Origin: Canna indica
Lineage: Eukaryota > Streptophyta > Magnoliopsida > Zingiberales > Cannaceae
Assembly: GCA_034359265.1 (NCBI GenBank)
Contig: CP136897.1
Span: forward strand, 33,963,501-34,027,500
DNA: 64,000 bases
Direction of reading: 5' to 3'
Shown here: in pieces, positions 45,369-57,259 of the stretch
How positions within the stretch are numbered: the stretch's first letter is position 1
Layout: every line of letters starts with the position of its first letter
Notes under the pieces: generated by a model
The model's database searches: none
What the model was told of the DNA's origin: nothing
Seen by the model: the letters and a program-made list of their open reading frames with translations, nothing else
Made by a program: the position numbers and the translations under genes

Positions 45369-45568
45369 TTTTTTACTACCTATTTGATTGCACAATGAGA
45401 TCATTTTTTTTACCAATCTTTCTAACCAAACGTTAGGAGACGGACGACGTCGTCGACATAAAATTTGGCTGTCGATCGCCCGCGCGGGGCCCGCCGCAAC
45501 CTCTACGGCCGGCTCGATCGACCAACCGACCCGAAAAATTAAAATTTGTAAATAAATAAGAAAAATAA

Positions 45569-45679
45569 CATACCAGCACTAACTCACCGGATCCCATCAG
45601 AACTCCGAAGTTAAGCGTGCTTCGGCGAGAGTAGTTCTAGGATTGGTGACCCACTGGGAAGTCCTCGTGTTGTACCTTT
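45569..45679 (+). pseudogene. 5S rRNA: 5S rRNA copy 98, 5'-truncated
   Basis: AACAT junction. Changes G25T, G64C, A77T, G85T, C94A, C114T. Confidence 0.92.
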
Positions 45680-46044
45680 TTTTTTACTACCAATTTGATT
45701 GCACGACGATATCATTTTTTTTACCAATCTTTCTAACCAAACGTTAAGGACGGACGACGTCGTCGACAAAAAATTTGGCTGTCGATCGCCCGCGCGGGGC
45801 CCGCCGCAACCTCTACGGCCGGCTCGATCGACCAACCGAGCCGAAAAATTAAAATTTGTAAATAAATAAGAAATATAACATTTCAATTATTATTTTTCGT
45901 TTAAAACGGGCGTAACTCCGTGCATTATTGTCCGATTTCAGCTTTTCACGTGGCGCTAAAAGGCGCGCGAAGAGACGAAGAAAATGACCCCGAGCTATCC
46001 CTCGGACGCTCACCCTTATTAGCCGACGATCAGAATTGCATCAT

Positions 46045-46164
46045 GGGTGCGATCATACCAGCACTAACGCACCGGATCCCATCAGAACTCCTAAGTTAAG
46101 CGTGCTTGGGCGAGAGTAGTACTAGGATGGGTGACCCCGTGGGAAGTCCTCGTGTTGCACCTTT
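46045..46164 (+). rRNA. 5S rRNA: 5S rRNA copy 99
   Basis: Full length. Changes G48T, C95G; base -1 is T. Confidence 0.96.
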
Positions 46165-46530
46165 TTTTTTTACTACCTATTTGATTGCACGACGAGATCA
46201 TTTTTTTTACCAATCTTTCTAACCAAACATTAAGGACGGACGACGTCGTCGACATAAAATTTGGATGTCGATCGCCCGCGCAGGGCCCGCCGCAACCTCT
46301 ACGGCCGGCTCGATCGACCAACCGATCCGAAAAATTATTATTTGTAAATAAATAAGAAATATAACATTTCAATTATTATTTTTCGTTTAAAACGGGCGTA
46401 ACTCCGTGCATTATTGTCCGATTTCAGCTTTTCACGTGGCGCTAAAAGGCGCGCGAAGAGACGAAGAAAATGACCCCGAGCTATCCCTCGGACGCTCACC
46501 CTTATTAGCCGACGATCAGAATTGCATCAT

Positions 46531-46647
46531 GGCTGCGATCATACCAGCACTAACGCACCGGATCCCATCAGAACTCCGAAGTTAAGCGTGCTTGGGCGAG
46601 AGTAGTACTAGGATGGGTGACCCCCTCGGAAGTCCTCGTGTTGCACC
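46531..46647 (+). rRNA. 5S rRNA: 5S rRNA copy 100, no primary T-run
   Basis: Full length. Changes G3C, G97C; base -1 is T. TATTTCATTGC follows GCACC. Starts the first copy of a 1,430-bp repeat. Confidence 0.95.
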
Positions 46648-46989
46648 TATTTCATTGCACGACGAGATCTTTTTTTTTACCAATCATTCTAACCAAACGT
46701 TAAGGACGGACGATGTTGTCGACATAAAATTTGGCGGTCGATCGCCCGCCGGAACCTCTACGGCTGGCTCGATCGACCAACCGACCCGAAAAATTAAAAT
46801 TTGTAAATAAATAAGAAAAATAAGATTTCAATTATTATTTTTCGTTTAAAACGGGCGTAACTCCGTGCATTATTGTTCGATTTCAGCTTTTCACGTGGCG
46901 CTAAAAGGCGCGCGAAGAGACGAAGAAAATGACCCCGAGCTATCCCTCGGACGCTCACCCTTATTAGCCGACGATCAGAAGTGCATGAT

Positions 46990-47109
46990 GGGTGCTATCA
47001 TACCACCACTAACGCACCGGATCCCATCAGAACTCCGAAGTTAAGCGTGCTTGGGTGAGAGTAGTACTAGGATGGGTGACCCCCTAGGAAGTCCTCGTGT
47101 TGCACCTTT
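46990..47109 (+). rRNA. 5S rRNA: 5S rRNA copy 101
   Basis: Full length. Changes G7T, G17C, C67T, G97A; base -1 is T. Confidence 0.96.
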
Positions 47110-47474
47110 TTTTTTACTACCTATTTGATTGCATGACGAGATCATTTTTTTTACCAATCTTTCTAACCAAACGTTAAGGACGGACGACGTCGTCGACATA
47201 AAATTTGGCTGTCGATCGCCCGCGCGGGGCCCGCCGTAACCTCTACGGCCGGCTCGATCGACCAACCGACCCGAAAAATTAAAATTTGTAAATAAATAAG
47301 AAAAATAACATTTCAATTATTATTTTTCGTTTAAAACGGGCGTAACTCCGTGCATTATTGTCCGATTTCAGATTTTCACGTGGCGCTAAAAGGCGCGCGA
47401 AGAGACGAAGAAAATGACCCCGAGCTATCCCTCGGACGCTCACCCTTATTAGCCGACGATCAGAATTGCATCAC

Positions 47475-47594
47475 GGGTGCGATCATACCAGCACTAACGC
47501 ACCGGATCCCTTCAGAACTCCTAAGTTAAGCGTGCTTGGGCGAGAGTAGTACTAGGATGGGTGACCCCGTGGGAAGTCCTCGTGTTGCACTTTT
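47475..47594 (+). rRNA. 5S rRNA: 5S rRNA copy 102
   Basis: Full length. Changes A37T, G48T, C95G, C117T. Confidence 0.96.
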
Positions 47595-47960
47595 TTTTTT
47601 TACTACCTATTTGATTGCACGACGAGATCATTTTTTTTACAAATCTTTCTAACCAAACGTTAAGGACGGACGACGTCGTCGACATAAAATTAGGATGTCG
47701 ATCGCCCGCGCAGGGCCCGCCGCAACCTCTACGGCCGGCTCGATCGACCAACCGATCCGAAAAATTAAAATTTGTAAATAAATAAGAAATATAACATTTC
47801 AATTATTATTTTTCGTTTAAAACGGGCGTAACTTCGTGCATTATTGTCCGATTTCAGCTTTTCACGTGGTGCTAAAAGGCGCGCGAAGAGACGAAGAAAA
47901 TGACCCCGAGCTATCCCTCGGACGCTCACCCTTATTAGCCGACGATCAGAATTGCATCAT

Positions 47961-48077
47961 GGCTGCGATCATACCAGCACTAACGCACCGGATCCCATCA
48001 GAACTCCGAAGTTAAGCGTGCTTGGGCGAGAGTAGTACTAGGATGGGTGACCCCCTCGGAAGTCCTCGTGTTGCACC
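47961..48077 (+). rRNA. 5S rRNA: 5S rRNA copy 103, no primary T-run
   Basis: Full length. Changes G3C, G97C; counterpart of copy 100 at exactly 1,430 bp. Confidence 0.95.
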
Positions 48078-48419
48078 TATTTCATTGCACGACGAGATCT
48101 TTTTTTTTACCAATCATTCTAACCAAACGTTAAGGACGGACGATGTTGTCGACATAAAATTTGGCGGTCGATCGCCCGCCGGAACCTCTACGGCTGGCTC
48201 GATCGACCAACCGACCCGAAAAATTAAAATTTGTAAATAAATAAGAAAAATAAGATTTCAATTATTATTTTTCGTTTAAAACGGGCGTAACTCCGTGCAT
48301 TATTGTTCGATTTCAGCTTTTCACGTGGCGCTAAAAGGCGCGCGAAGAGACGAAGAAAATGACCCCGAGCTATCCCTCGGACGCTCACCCTTATTAGCCG
48401 ACGATCAGAAGTGCATGAT

Positions 48420-48539
48420 GGGTGCTATCATACCACCACTAACGCACCGGATCCCATCAGAACTCCGAAGTTAAGCGTGCTTGGGTGAGAGTAGTACTAG
48501 GATGGGTGACCCCCTAGGAAGTCCTCGTGTTGCACCTTT
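48420..48539 (+). rRNA. 5S rRNA: 5S rRNA copy 104
   Basis: Full length. Changes G7T, G17C, C67T, G97A; counterpart of copy 101. Confidence 0.96.
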
Positions 48540-48904
48540 TTTTTTACTACCTATTTGATTGCATGACGAGATCATTTTTTTTACCAATCTTTCTAACCAA
48601 ACGTTAAGGACGGACGACGTCGTCGACATAAAATTTGGCTGTCGATCGCCCGCGCGGGGCCCGCCGTAACCTCTACGGCCGGCTCGATCGACCAACCGAC
48701 CCGAAAAATTAAAATTTGTAAATAAATAAGAAAAATAACATTTCAATTATTATTTTTCGTTTAAAACGGGCGTAACTCCGTGCATTATTGTCCGATTTCA
48801 GATTTTCACGTGGCGCTAAAAGGCGCGCGAAGAGACGAAGAAAATGACCCCGAGCTATCCCTCGGACGCTCACCCTTATTAGCCGACGATCAGAATTGCA
48901 TCAC

Positions 48905-49024
48905 GGGTGCGATCATACCAGCACTAACGCACCGGATCCCTTCAGAACTCCTAAGTTAAGCGTGCTTGGGCGAGAGTAGTACTAGGATGGGTGACCCCGT
49001 GGGAAGTCCTCGTGTTGCACTTTT
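48905..49024 (+). rRNA. 5S rRNA: 5S rRNA copy 105
   Basis: Full length. Changes A37T, G48T, C95G, C117T; counterpart of copy 102. Confidence 0.96.
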
Positions 49025-49390
49025 TTTTTTTACTACCTATTTGATTGCACGACGAGATCATTTTTTTTACAAATCTTTCTAACCAAACGTTAAGGACGGA
49101 CGACGTCGTCGACATAAAATTAGGATGTCGATCGCCCGCGCAGGGCCCGCCGCAACCTCTACGGCCGGCTCGATCGACCAACCGATCCGAAAAATTAAAA
49201 TTTGTAAATAAATAAGAAATATAACATTTCAATTATTATTTTTCGTTTAAAACGGGCGTAACTTCGTGCATTATTGTCCGATTTCAGCTTTTCACGTGGT
49301 GCTAAAAGGCGCGCGAAGAGACGAAGAAAATGACCCCGAGCTATCCCTCGGACGCTCACCCTTATTAGCCGACGATCAGAAGTGCATCAC

Positions 49391-49507
49391 GGTTGCGATC
49401 ATACCAGCACTAACGCACCGGATCCCATCAGAACTCCGAAGTTAAGCGTGCTTGGGCGAGAGTAGTACTAGGATGGGTGACCCCCTCGGAAGTCCTCGTG
49501 TTGCACC
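49391..49507 (+). rRNA. 5S rRNA: 5S rRNA copy 106, no primary T-run
   Basis: Full length. Changes G3T, G97C; GCACC continues as TGTTTCATTGC; the second tract is T8 here. Unit 458 bp. Confidence 0.95.
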
Positions 49508-49848
49508 TGTTTCATTGCACGACGAGATCTTTTTTTTACCAATCTTTCTAACCAAACGTTAAGGACGGACGACGTTGTCGACATAAAATTTGGCGGTCGA
49601 TCGCCCGCCGCAACCTCTACGGCCGGCTCGATCCACCAACTGACCCGAAAAATTAAAATTTGTAAATAAATAAGAAAAATAAGATTTCAATTATTATTTT
49701 TCGTTTAAAACGGGCGTAACTCCGTGCATTATTGTTCGATTTCAGCTTTTCACGTGGCGCTAAAAGGCGCGCGAAGAGACGAAGAAAATGACCCCGAGCT
49801 ATCCCTCGGACGCTCACCCTTATTAGCCGACGATCAGAAGTGCATGAT

Positions 49849-49968
49849 GGGTGCGATCATACCACCACTAACGCACCGGATCCCATCAGAACTCCGAAGT
49901 TAAGCGTGCTTGGGTGAGAGTAGTACTAGGATGGGTGACCCCCTAGGAAGTCCTCGTGTTGCACCTTT
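49849..49968 (+). rRNA. 5S rRNA: 5S rRNA copy 107
   Basis: Full length. Changes G17C, C67T, G97A; base -1 is T. Confidence 0.96.
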
Positions 49969-50333
49969 TTTTTTAATACCTATTTGATTGCACGACGAGA
50001 TCATTTTTTTTACCAATCTTTCTAACCAAACGTTAAGGACGGACGACGTCGTCGACATAAAATTTGGCTGTCGATCGCCCGCGCGGGGCCCGCCGTAACC
50101 TCTACGGCCGGCTCGATCGACCAGCCGACCCGAAAAATTAAAATTTGTAAATAAATAAGAAAAATAACATTTCAATTATTATTTTTCGTTTAAAACGGGC
50201 GTAACTCCGTGCATTATTGTCCGATTTCAGATTTTCACGTGGCGCTAAAAGGCGCGCGAAGAGACGAAGAAAATGACCCCGAGCTATCCCTCGGACGCTC
50301 ACCCTTATTAGCCGACGATCAGAATTGCATCAT

Positions 50334-50453
50334 GGGTGCGATCATACCAGCACTAACGCACCGGATCCCATCAGAACTCCTAAGTTAAGCGTGCTTGGGC
50401 GAGAGTAGTACTAGGATGGGTGACCCCGTGGGAAGTCCTCGTGTTGCACCTTT
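50334..50453 (+). rRNA. 5S rRNA: 5S rRNA copy 108
   Basis: Full length. Changes G48T, C95G; base -1 is T. Confidence 0.96.
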
Positions 50454-50819
50454 TTTTTTAACTATCTATTCGATTGCACGACGAAATCATTTTTTTTACC
50501 AATCTTTCTAACCAAACGTTAAGGACGGACGACGTCGTCGACATAAAATTTGGCTGTCGATCGCCCACGCGGGACCCGCCGCCACCTCTACGGCCGGCTC
50601 GATCGACCAACCGACCCGAAAAATTAAAATTTGTAAATAAATAAGAAATATAACATTTCAATTATTATTTTTCGTTTAAAACGGGCGTAACTCCGTGCAT
50701 TATTGTCCGATTTCAGCTTTTCACGTGGCGCTAAAAGGCGCGCGAAGAGACGGTGAAAATGACCCCGAGCTATCCCTCGGACGGTCACCCTTATTAGCCG
50801 ACGATCAGAAGTGCATCAC

Positions 50820-50870
50820 GGGTGCGATCATACCAGCACTAACGCACCGGATCCCATCAGAACTCCGAAG
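50820..50870 (+). pseudogene. 5S rRNA: 5S rRNA copy 109, 51-bp 5' fragment
   Basis: Gene positions 1-51 with a full upstream region, then an abrupt return to CCGACGATCAGAAGTGC and a second gene start. The 73-bp step is a tandem duplication of the gene start and its proximal promoter, with AG shared at the junction. It stops at the edge of box A. Confidence 0.93.
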
Positions 50871-50892
50871 CCGACGATCAGAAGTGCATCAC

Positions 50893-51012
50893 GGGTGCGA
50901 TCATACCAGCACTAACGCACCGGATCCCATCAGAACTCCGAAGTTAAGCGTGCTTGGGCGAGAGTAGTACTAGGATGGGTGATCCCCTGGGAAGTCTTGG
51001 TGTTGCACCTTT
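50893..51012 (+). rRNA. 5S rRNA: 5S rRNA copy 110
   Basis: Full length. Changes C91T, C105T, C107G. Only 22 bp of upstream spacer separate it from the copy 109 fragment, so its -28 region now overlaps gene sequence. Confidence 0.95.
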
Positions 51013-51212
51013 TTTTTTACTACCTATTTGATTGCACAATGCGATCATTTTTTTTACCAATCTTTCTAACCAAACGTTAGGAGACGGACGACGTCGTCGA
51101 CATAAAATTTGGCTGTCGATCGCCCGCGCGGGGCCCGCCGCAACCTCTACGGCCGGCTCGATCGACCAACCGACCCAAAAAATTAAAATTTGTAAATAAA
51201 TAAGAAAAATAA

Positions 51213-51323
51213 CATACCAGCACTAACTCACCGGATCCCATCAGAACTCCGAAGTTAAGCGTGCTTCGGCGAGAGTAGTACTAGGATTGGTGACCCACTG
51301 GGAAGTCCTCGTGTTGTACCTTT
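51213..51323 (+). pseudogene. 5S rRNA: 5S rRNA copy 111, 5'-truncated
   Basis: AACAT junction. Changes G25T, G64C, G85T, C94A, C114T. Confidence 0.92.
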
Positions 51324-51688
51324 TTTTTTACTACCAATTTGATTGCACGACGATATCATTTTTTTTACCAATCTTTCTAACCAAACGTTAAGGACGGACG
51401 ACGTCGTCGATAAAAAATTTGGCTGTCGATCGCCCGCGCGGGGCCCGCCGCAACCTCTACGGCCGGCTCGATCGACCAACCGAGCCGAAAAATTAAAATT
51501 TGTAAATAAATAAGAAATATAACATTTCAATTATTATTTTTCGTTTAAAACGGGCGTAACTCCGTGCATTATTGTCTGATTTCAGCTTTTCACGTGGCGC
51601 TAAAAGGCGCGCGAAGAGACGAAGAAAATGACCCCGAGCTATCCCTCGGACGCTCACCCTTATTAGCCGACGATCAGAAGTGCATGAT

Positions 51689-51808
51689 GGGTGCGATCAT
51701 ACCACCACTAACGCACCGGATCCCATCAGAACTCCGAAGTTAAGCGTGCTTGGGTGAGAGTAGTACTAGGATGGGTGACCCCCTAGGAAGTCCTCGTGTT
51801 GCACCTTT
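51689..51808 (+). rRNA. 5S rRNA: 5S rRNA copy 112
   Basis: Full length. Changes G17C, C67T, G97A; base -1 is T. Confidence 0.96.
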
Positions 51809-52173
51809 TTTTTTAATACCTATTTGATTGCACGACGAGATCATTTTTTTTACCAATCTTTCTAACCAAACGTTAAGGACGGACGACGTCGTCGACATAA
51901 AATTTGGCTGTCGATCGCCCGCGCGGGGCCCGCCGTAACCTCTACGGCCGGCTCGATCGACCAGCCGACCCGAAAAATTAAAATTTGTAAATAAATAAGA
52001 AAAATAACATTTCAATTATTATTTTTCGTTTAAAACGGGCGTAACTCCGTGCATTATTGTCCGATTTCAGATTTTCACGTGGCGCTAAAAGGCGCGCGAA
52101 GAGACGAAGAAAATGACCCCGAGCTATCCCTCGGACGCTCACCCTTATTAGCCGACGATCAGAATTGCATCAT

Positions 52174-52293
52174 GGGTGCGATCATACCAGAACTAACGCA
52201 CCGGATCCCATCAGAACTCCTAAGTTAAGCGTGCTTGGGCGAGAGTAGTACTAGGATGGGTGACCCCGTGGGAAGTCCTCGTGTTGCACCTTT
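52174..52293 (+). rRNA. 5S rRNA: 5S rRNA copy 113
   Basis: Full length. Changes C18A, G48T, C95G; base -1 is T. Confidence 0.96.
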
Positions 52294-52659
52294 TTTTTTA
52301 ACTACCTATTCGATTGCACGACGATATCATTTTTTTTACCAATCTTTCTAACCAAACGTTAAGGACGGACGACGTCGTCAACATAAAATTTGGCTGTCGA
52401 TCGCCCACGCGGGACCCGCCGCCACCTCTACGGCCGGCTCGATCGACCAACCGACCCGAAAAATTAAAATTTGTAAATAAATAAGAAATATAACATTTCA
52501 ATTATTATTTTTCGTTTAAAACGGGCGTAACTCCGTGCATTATTGTCCGATTTCAGCTTTTCACGTGGCGCTAAAAGGCGCGCGAAGAGACGGTGAAAAT
52601 GACCCCGAGCTATCCCTCGGACGCTCACCCTTATTAGCCGACGATCAGAAGTGCATCAC

Positions 52660-52779
52660 GGGTGCGATCATACCAGCACTAACGCACCGGATCCCATCAG
52701 AACTCCGAAGTTAAGCGTGCTTGGGCGAGAGTAGTACTAGGATGGGTGATCCCCTGGGAAGTCTTCGTGTTGCACCTTT
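52660..52779 (+). rRNA. 5S rRNA: 5S rRNA copy 114
   Basis: Full length. Changes C91T, C105T. Confidence 0.96.
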
Positions 52780-52979
52780 TTTTTTACTACCTATTTGATT
52801 GCACAATGAGATCATTTTTTTTACCAATCTTTCTAACCAAACGTTAGGAGACGGACGACGTCGTCGACATAAAATTTGGCTGTCGATCGCCCGCGCGGGG
52901 CCCGCCGCAACCTCTACGGCCGGCTCGATCGACCAACCGACCCAAAAAATTAGAATTTGTAAATAAATAAGAAAAATAA

Positions 52980-53090
52980 CATACCAGCACTAACTCACCG
53001 GATCCCATCAGAACTCCGAAGTTAAGCGTGCTTCGGCGAGAGTAGTACTAGGATTGGTGACCCACTAGGAAGTCCTCGTGTTGTACCTTT
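52980..53090 (+). pseudogene. 5S rRNA: 5S rRNA copy 115, 5'-truncated
   Basis: AACAT junction. Changes G25T, G64C, G85T, C94A, G97A, C114T. Confidence 0.92.
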
Positions 53091-53455
53091 TTTTTTACTA
53101 CCAATTTGATTCCACGACGATATCATTTTTTTTACCAATCTTTCTAACCAAACGTTAAGGACGGACGACGTCGTCGATAAAAAATTTGGCTGTCGATCGC
53201 CCGCGCGGGGCCCGCCGCAACCTCTACGGCCGGCTCGATCGACCAACCGAGCCGAAAAATTAAAATTTGTAAATAAATAAGAAATATAACATTTCAATTA
53301 TTATTTTTCGTTTAAAACGGGCGTAACTCCGTGCATTATTGTCCGATTTCAGCTTTTCACGTGGCGCTAAAAGGCGCGCGAAGAGACGAAGAAAATGACC
53401 CCGAGCTATCCCTCGGACGCTCACCCTTATTAGCCGACGATCAGAATTGCATCAT

Positions 53456-53575
53456 GGGTGCGATCATACCAGCACTAACGCACCGGATCCCATCAGAACT
53501 CCTAAGTTAAGCGTGCTTGGGCGAGAGTAGTACTAGGATGGGTGACCCCGTGGGAAGTCCTCGTGTTGCACCTTT
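53456..53575 (+). rRNA. 5S rRNA: 5S rRNA copy 116
   Basis: Full length. Changes G48T, C95G; base -1 is T. Confidence 0.96.
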
Positions 53576-53941
53576 TTTTTTTACTACCTATTTGATTGCA
53601 CGACGAGATCATTTTTTTTACCAATCTTTCTAACCAAACATTAAGGACGGACGACGTCGCCGACATAAAATTTGGATGTCGATCGCCCGCGCAGGGCCCG
53701 CCGCAACCTCTACGGCCGGCTCGATCGACCAACCGATCCGAAAAATTAAAATTTGTAAATAAATAAGAAATATAACATTTCAATTATTATTTTTCGTTTA
53801 AAACGGGCGTAACTCCGTGCATTATTGTCCGATTTCAGCTTTTCACGTGGCGCTAAAAGGCGCGCGAAGAGACGAAGAAAATGACCCCGAGCTATCCCTC
53901 GGACGCTCACCCTTATTAGCCGACGATCAGAATTGCATCAT

Positions 53942-54058
53942 GGGTGCGATCATACCAGCACTAACGCACCGGATCCCATCAGAACTCCGAAGTTAAGCGT
54001 GCTTGGGCGAGAGTAGTACTAGGATGGGTGACCCCCTCGGAAGTCCTCGTGTTGCACC
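53942..54058 (+). rRNA. 5S rRNA: 5S rRNA copy 117, no primary T-run
   Basis: Full length, only G97C; base -1 is T. TATTTCATTGC then T9. Confidence 0.95.
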
Positions 54059-54400
54059 TATTTCATTGCACGACGAGATCTTTTTTTTTACCAATCTTTC
54101 TAACCAAACGTTAAGGACGGACGACGTTGTCGACATAAAATTTGGCGGTCGATCGCCCGCCGCAACCTCTACGGCTGGCTCGATCGACCAACCGACCCGA
54201 AAAATTAAAATTTGTAAATAAATAAGAAAAATAAGATTTCAATTATTATTTTTCGTTTAAAACGGGCGTAACTCCGTGCATTATTGTTCGATTTCAGCTT
54301 TTCACGTGGCGCTAAAAGGCGCGCGAAGAGACGAAGAAAATGACCCCGAGCTATCCCTCGGACGCTCACCCTTATTAGCCGACGATCAGAAGTGCATGAT

Positions 54401-54520
54401 GGGTGCGATCATACCACCACTAACGCACCGGATCCCATCAGAACTCCGAAGTTAAGCGTGCTTGGGTGAGAGTAGTACTAGGATGGGTGACCCCCTAGGA
54501 AGTCCTCGTGTTGCACCTTT
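54401..54520 (+). rRNA. 5S rRNA: 5S rRNA copy 118
   Basis: Full length. Changes G17C, C67T, G97A; base -1 is T. Confidence 0.96.
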
Positions 54521-54885
54521 TTTTTTACTACCTAATTGATTGCACGACGAGATCATTTTTTTTACCAATCTTTCTAACCAAACGTTAAGGACGGACGACG
54601 TCGTCGACATAAAATTTGGATGTCGATCGCCCGCGCGGGGCCCGCCGTAACCTCTACGGCCGGCTCGATCGACCAACCGACCCGAAAAATTAAAATTTGT
54701 AAATAAATAAGAAAAATAACATTTCAATTATTATTTTTCGTTTAAAACGGGCGTAACTCCGTGCATTATTGTCCGATTTCAGATTTTCACGTGGCGCTAA
54801 AAGGCGCGCGAAGAGACGAAGAAAATGACCCCTAGCTATCCCTCGGACGCTCACCCTTATTAGTCGACGATCAGAATTGCATCAC

Positions 54886-55005
54886 GGGTGCGATCATACC
54901 AGCACTAACGCACCGGATCCCTTCAGAACTCCTAAGTTAAGCGTGCTTGGGCGAGAGTAGTACTAGGATGGGTGACCCCGTGGGAAGTCCTCGTGTTGCA
55001 CTTTT
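54886..55005 (+). rRNA. 5S rRNA: 5S rRNA copy 119
   Basis: Full length. Changes A37T, G48T, C95G, C117T. Confidence 0.96.
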
Positions 55006-55371
55006 TTTTTTTACTACCTATTTGATTGCACGACGAGATCATTTTTTTTACCAATCTTTCTAACCAAACGTTAAGGACGGACGACGTCGTCGACATAAAA
55101 TTAGGATGTCGATCGCCCGCGCAGGGCCCGCCGCAACCTCTACGGCCGGCTCGATCGACCAACCGATCCGAAAAATTAAAATTTGTAAATAAATAAGAAA
55201 TATAACATTTCAATTATTATTTTTCGTTTAAAACGGGCGTAACTTCGTGCATTATTGTCCGATTTCAGCTTTTCACGTGGCGCTAAAAGGCGCGCGAAGA
55301 GACGAAGAAAATGACCCCGAGCTATCCCTCGGACGCTCACCCTTATTAGCCGACGATCAGAAGTGCATCAC

Positions 55372-55491
55372 GGGTGCGATCATACCAGCACTAACGCACC
55401 GGATCCCATCAGAACTCCGAAGTTAAGCGTGCTTGGGCGAGAGTAGTACTAGGATGGGTGACCCCGTGGGAAGTCCTCGTGTTGCACCTTT
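55372..55491 (+). rRNA. 5S rRNA: 5S rRNA copy 120
   Basis: Full length, only C95G. The spacer has GATATC and GGGACCCGCCGCCACC. Confidence 0.97.
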
Positions 55492-55857
55492 TTTTTTAAC
55501 TACCTATTCGATTGCACGACGATATCATTTTTTTTACCAATCTTTCTAACCAAACGTTAAGGACGGACGACGTCGTCGACATAAAATTTGGCTGTCGATC
55601 GCCCACGCGGGACCCGCCGCCACCTCTACGGCCGGCTCGATCGATCAACCGACCCGAAAAATTAAAATTTGTAAATAAATAAGAAATATAACATTTCAAT
55701 TATTATTTTTCGTTTAAAACGGGCGTAACTCCGTGCATTATTGTCTGATTTCAGCTTTTCACGTGGCGCTAAAAGGCGCGCGAAGAGACGGTGAAAATGA
55801 CCCCGAGCTATCCCTCGGACGCTCACCCTTATTAGCCGACGATCAGAAGTGCATCAC

Positions 55858-55977
55858 GGGTGCGATCATACCAGCACTAACGCACCGGATCCCATCAGAA
55901 CTCCGAAGTTAAGCGTGCTTGGGCGAGAGTAGTACTAGGATGGGTGATCCCCTGGGAAGTCTTCGTGTTGCACCTTT
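55858..55977 (+). rRNA. 5S rRNA: 5S rRNA copy 121
   Basis: Full length. Changes C91T, C105T. Confidence 0.97.
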
Positions 55978-56342
55978 TTTTTTACTACCTATTTGATTGC
56001 ACGACGAGATCATTTTTTTTACCAATCTTTCTAACCAAACGTTAAGGACGGACGACGTCGTCGACATAAAATTAGGATGTCGATCGCCCGTGCAGGGCCC
56101 GCCGCAACCTCTACGGCCGGCTCGATCGACCAACCGATCCGAAAAATTAAAATTTGTAAATAAATAAGAAATATAACATTTCAATTATTATTTTTCGTTT
56201 AAAACGGGCGTAACTTCGTGCATTATTGTCCGATTTCAGCTTTTCACGTGGCGCTAAAAGGCGCGCGAAGAGACGAAGAAAATGACCCCGAGCTATCCCT
56301 CGGACGCTCACCCTTATTAGCCGACGATCAGAAGTGCATCAC

Positions 56343-56462
56343 GGGTGCGATCATACCAGCACTAACGCACCGGATCCCATCAGAACTCCGAAGTTAAGCG
56401 TGCTTGGGCGAGAGTAGTACTAGGATGGGTGACCCCGTGGGAAGTCCTCGTGTTGCACCTTT
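56343..56462 (+). rRNA. 5S rRNA: 5S rRNA copy 122
   Basis: Full length, only C95G; counterpart of copy 120 at 971 bp. Confidence 0.97.
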
Positions 56463-56828
56463 TTTTTTAACTACCTATTCGATTGCACGACGATATCATT
56501 TTTTTTACCAATCTTTCTAACCAAACGTTAAGGACGGACGACGTCGTCGACATAAAATTTGGCTGTCGATCGTCCACGCGGGACCCGCCGCCACCTCTAC
56601 GGCCGGCTCGATCGATCAACCGACCCGAAAAATTAAAATTTGTAAATAAATAAGAAATATAACATTTCAATTATTATTTTTCGTTTAAAACGGGCGTAAC
56701 TCCGTGCATTATTGTCCGATTTCAGCTTTTCACGTGGCGCTAAAAGGCGCGCGAAGAGACGGTGAAAATGACCCCGAGCTATCCCTCGGACGCTCACCCT
56801 TATTAGCCGACGATCAGAAGTGCATCAC

Positions 56829-56948
56829 GGGTGCGATCATACCAGCACTAACGCACCGGATCCCATCAGAACTCCGAAGTTAAGCGTGCTTGGGCGAGAG
56901 TAGTACTAGGATGGGTGATCCCCTGGGAAGTCTTCGTGTTGCACCTTT
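56829..56948 (+). rRNA. 5S rRNA: 5S rRNA copy 123
   Basis: Full length. Changes C91T, C105T; counterpart of copy 121 at 971 bp. The next copy is truncated. Confidence 0.97.
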
Positions 56949-57148
56949 TTTTTTACTACCTATTTGATTGCACAATGAGATCATTTTTTTTACCAATCTT
57001 TCTAACCAAACGTTAGGAGACGGACGACGTCGTCGACATAAAATTTGGCTGTCGATCGCCCGCGCGGGGCCCGCCGCAACCTCTACGGCCGGCTCGATCG
57101 ACCAACCGACCCGAAAAATTAAAATTTGTAAATAAATAAGAAAAATAA

Positions 57149-57259
57149 CATACCAGCACTAACTCACCGGATCCCATCAGAACTCCGAAGTTAAGCGTGC
57201 TTCGGCGAGAGTAGTACTAGGATTGGTGACCCACTGGGAAGTCCTCGTGTTGTACCTTT
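57149..57259 (+). pseudogene. 5S rRNA: 5S rRNA copy 124, 5'-truncated
   Basis: AACAT junction. Changes G25T, G64C, G85T, C94A, C114T. Confidence 0.92.

Larger units (their letters stand above)
44278..46044 (+). repeat. 1,767-bp four-unit block, copy 1
   Basis: Order: C67T+G97A gene, G48T+C95G gene, C91T+C105T gene, truncated gene. The same order recurs at 49,849-51,688 (with a 73-bp insertion) and 51,689-53,455. Confidence 0.87.
46531..49390 (+). repeat. 1,430-bp three-unit tandem repeat, two copies
   Basis: 46,531-47,960 and 47,961-49,390 each hold a no-T-run gene with G3C, a G7T+G17C+C67T+G97A gene and an A37T+G48T+C95G gene. They share private spacer changes: CAATCATTC, GATGTTGTC, GCCGGAACC, TACAAATC. 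By eye they are almost identical. Confidence 0.9.
49849..53455 (+). repeat. 1,767-bp four-unit block, copies 2 and 3
   Basis: 49,849-51,688 is 1,840 bp, which is 1,767 plus the 73-bp insertion at copy 109. 51,689-53,455 is 1,767 bp. Gene class order equals that of 44,278-46,044. Confidence 0.87.
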
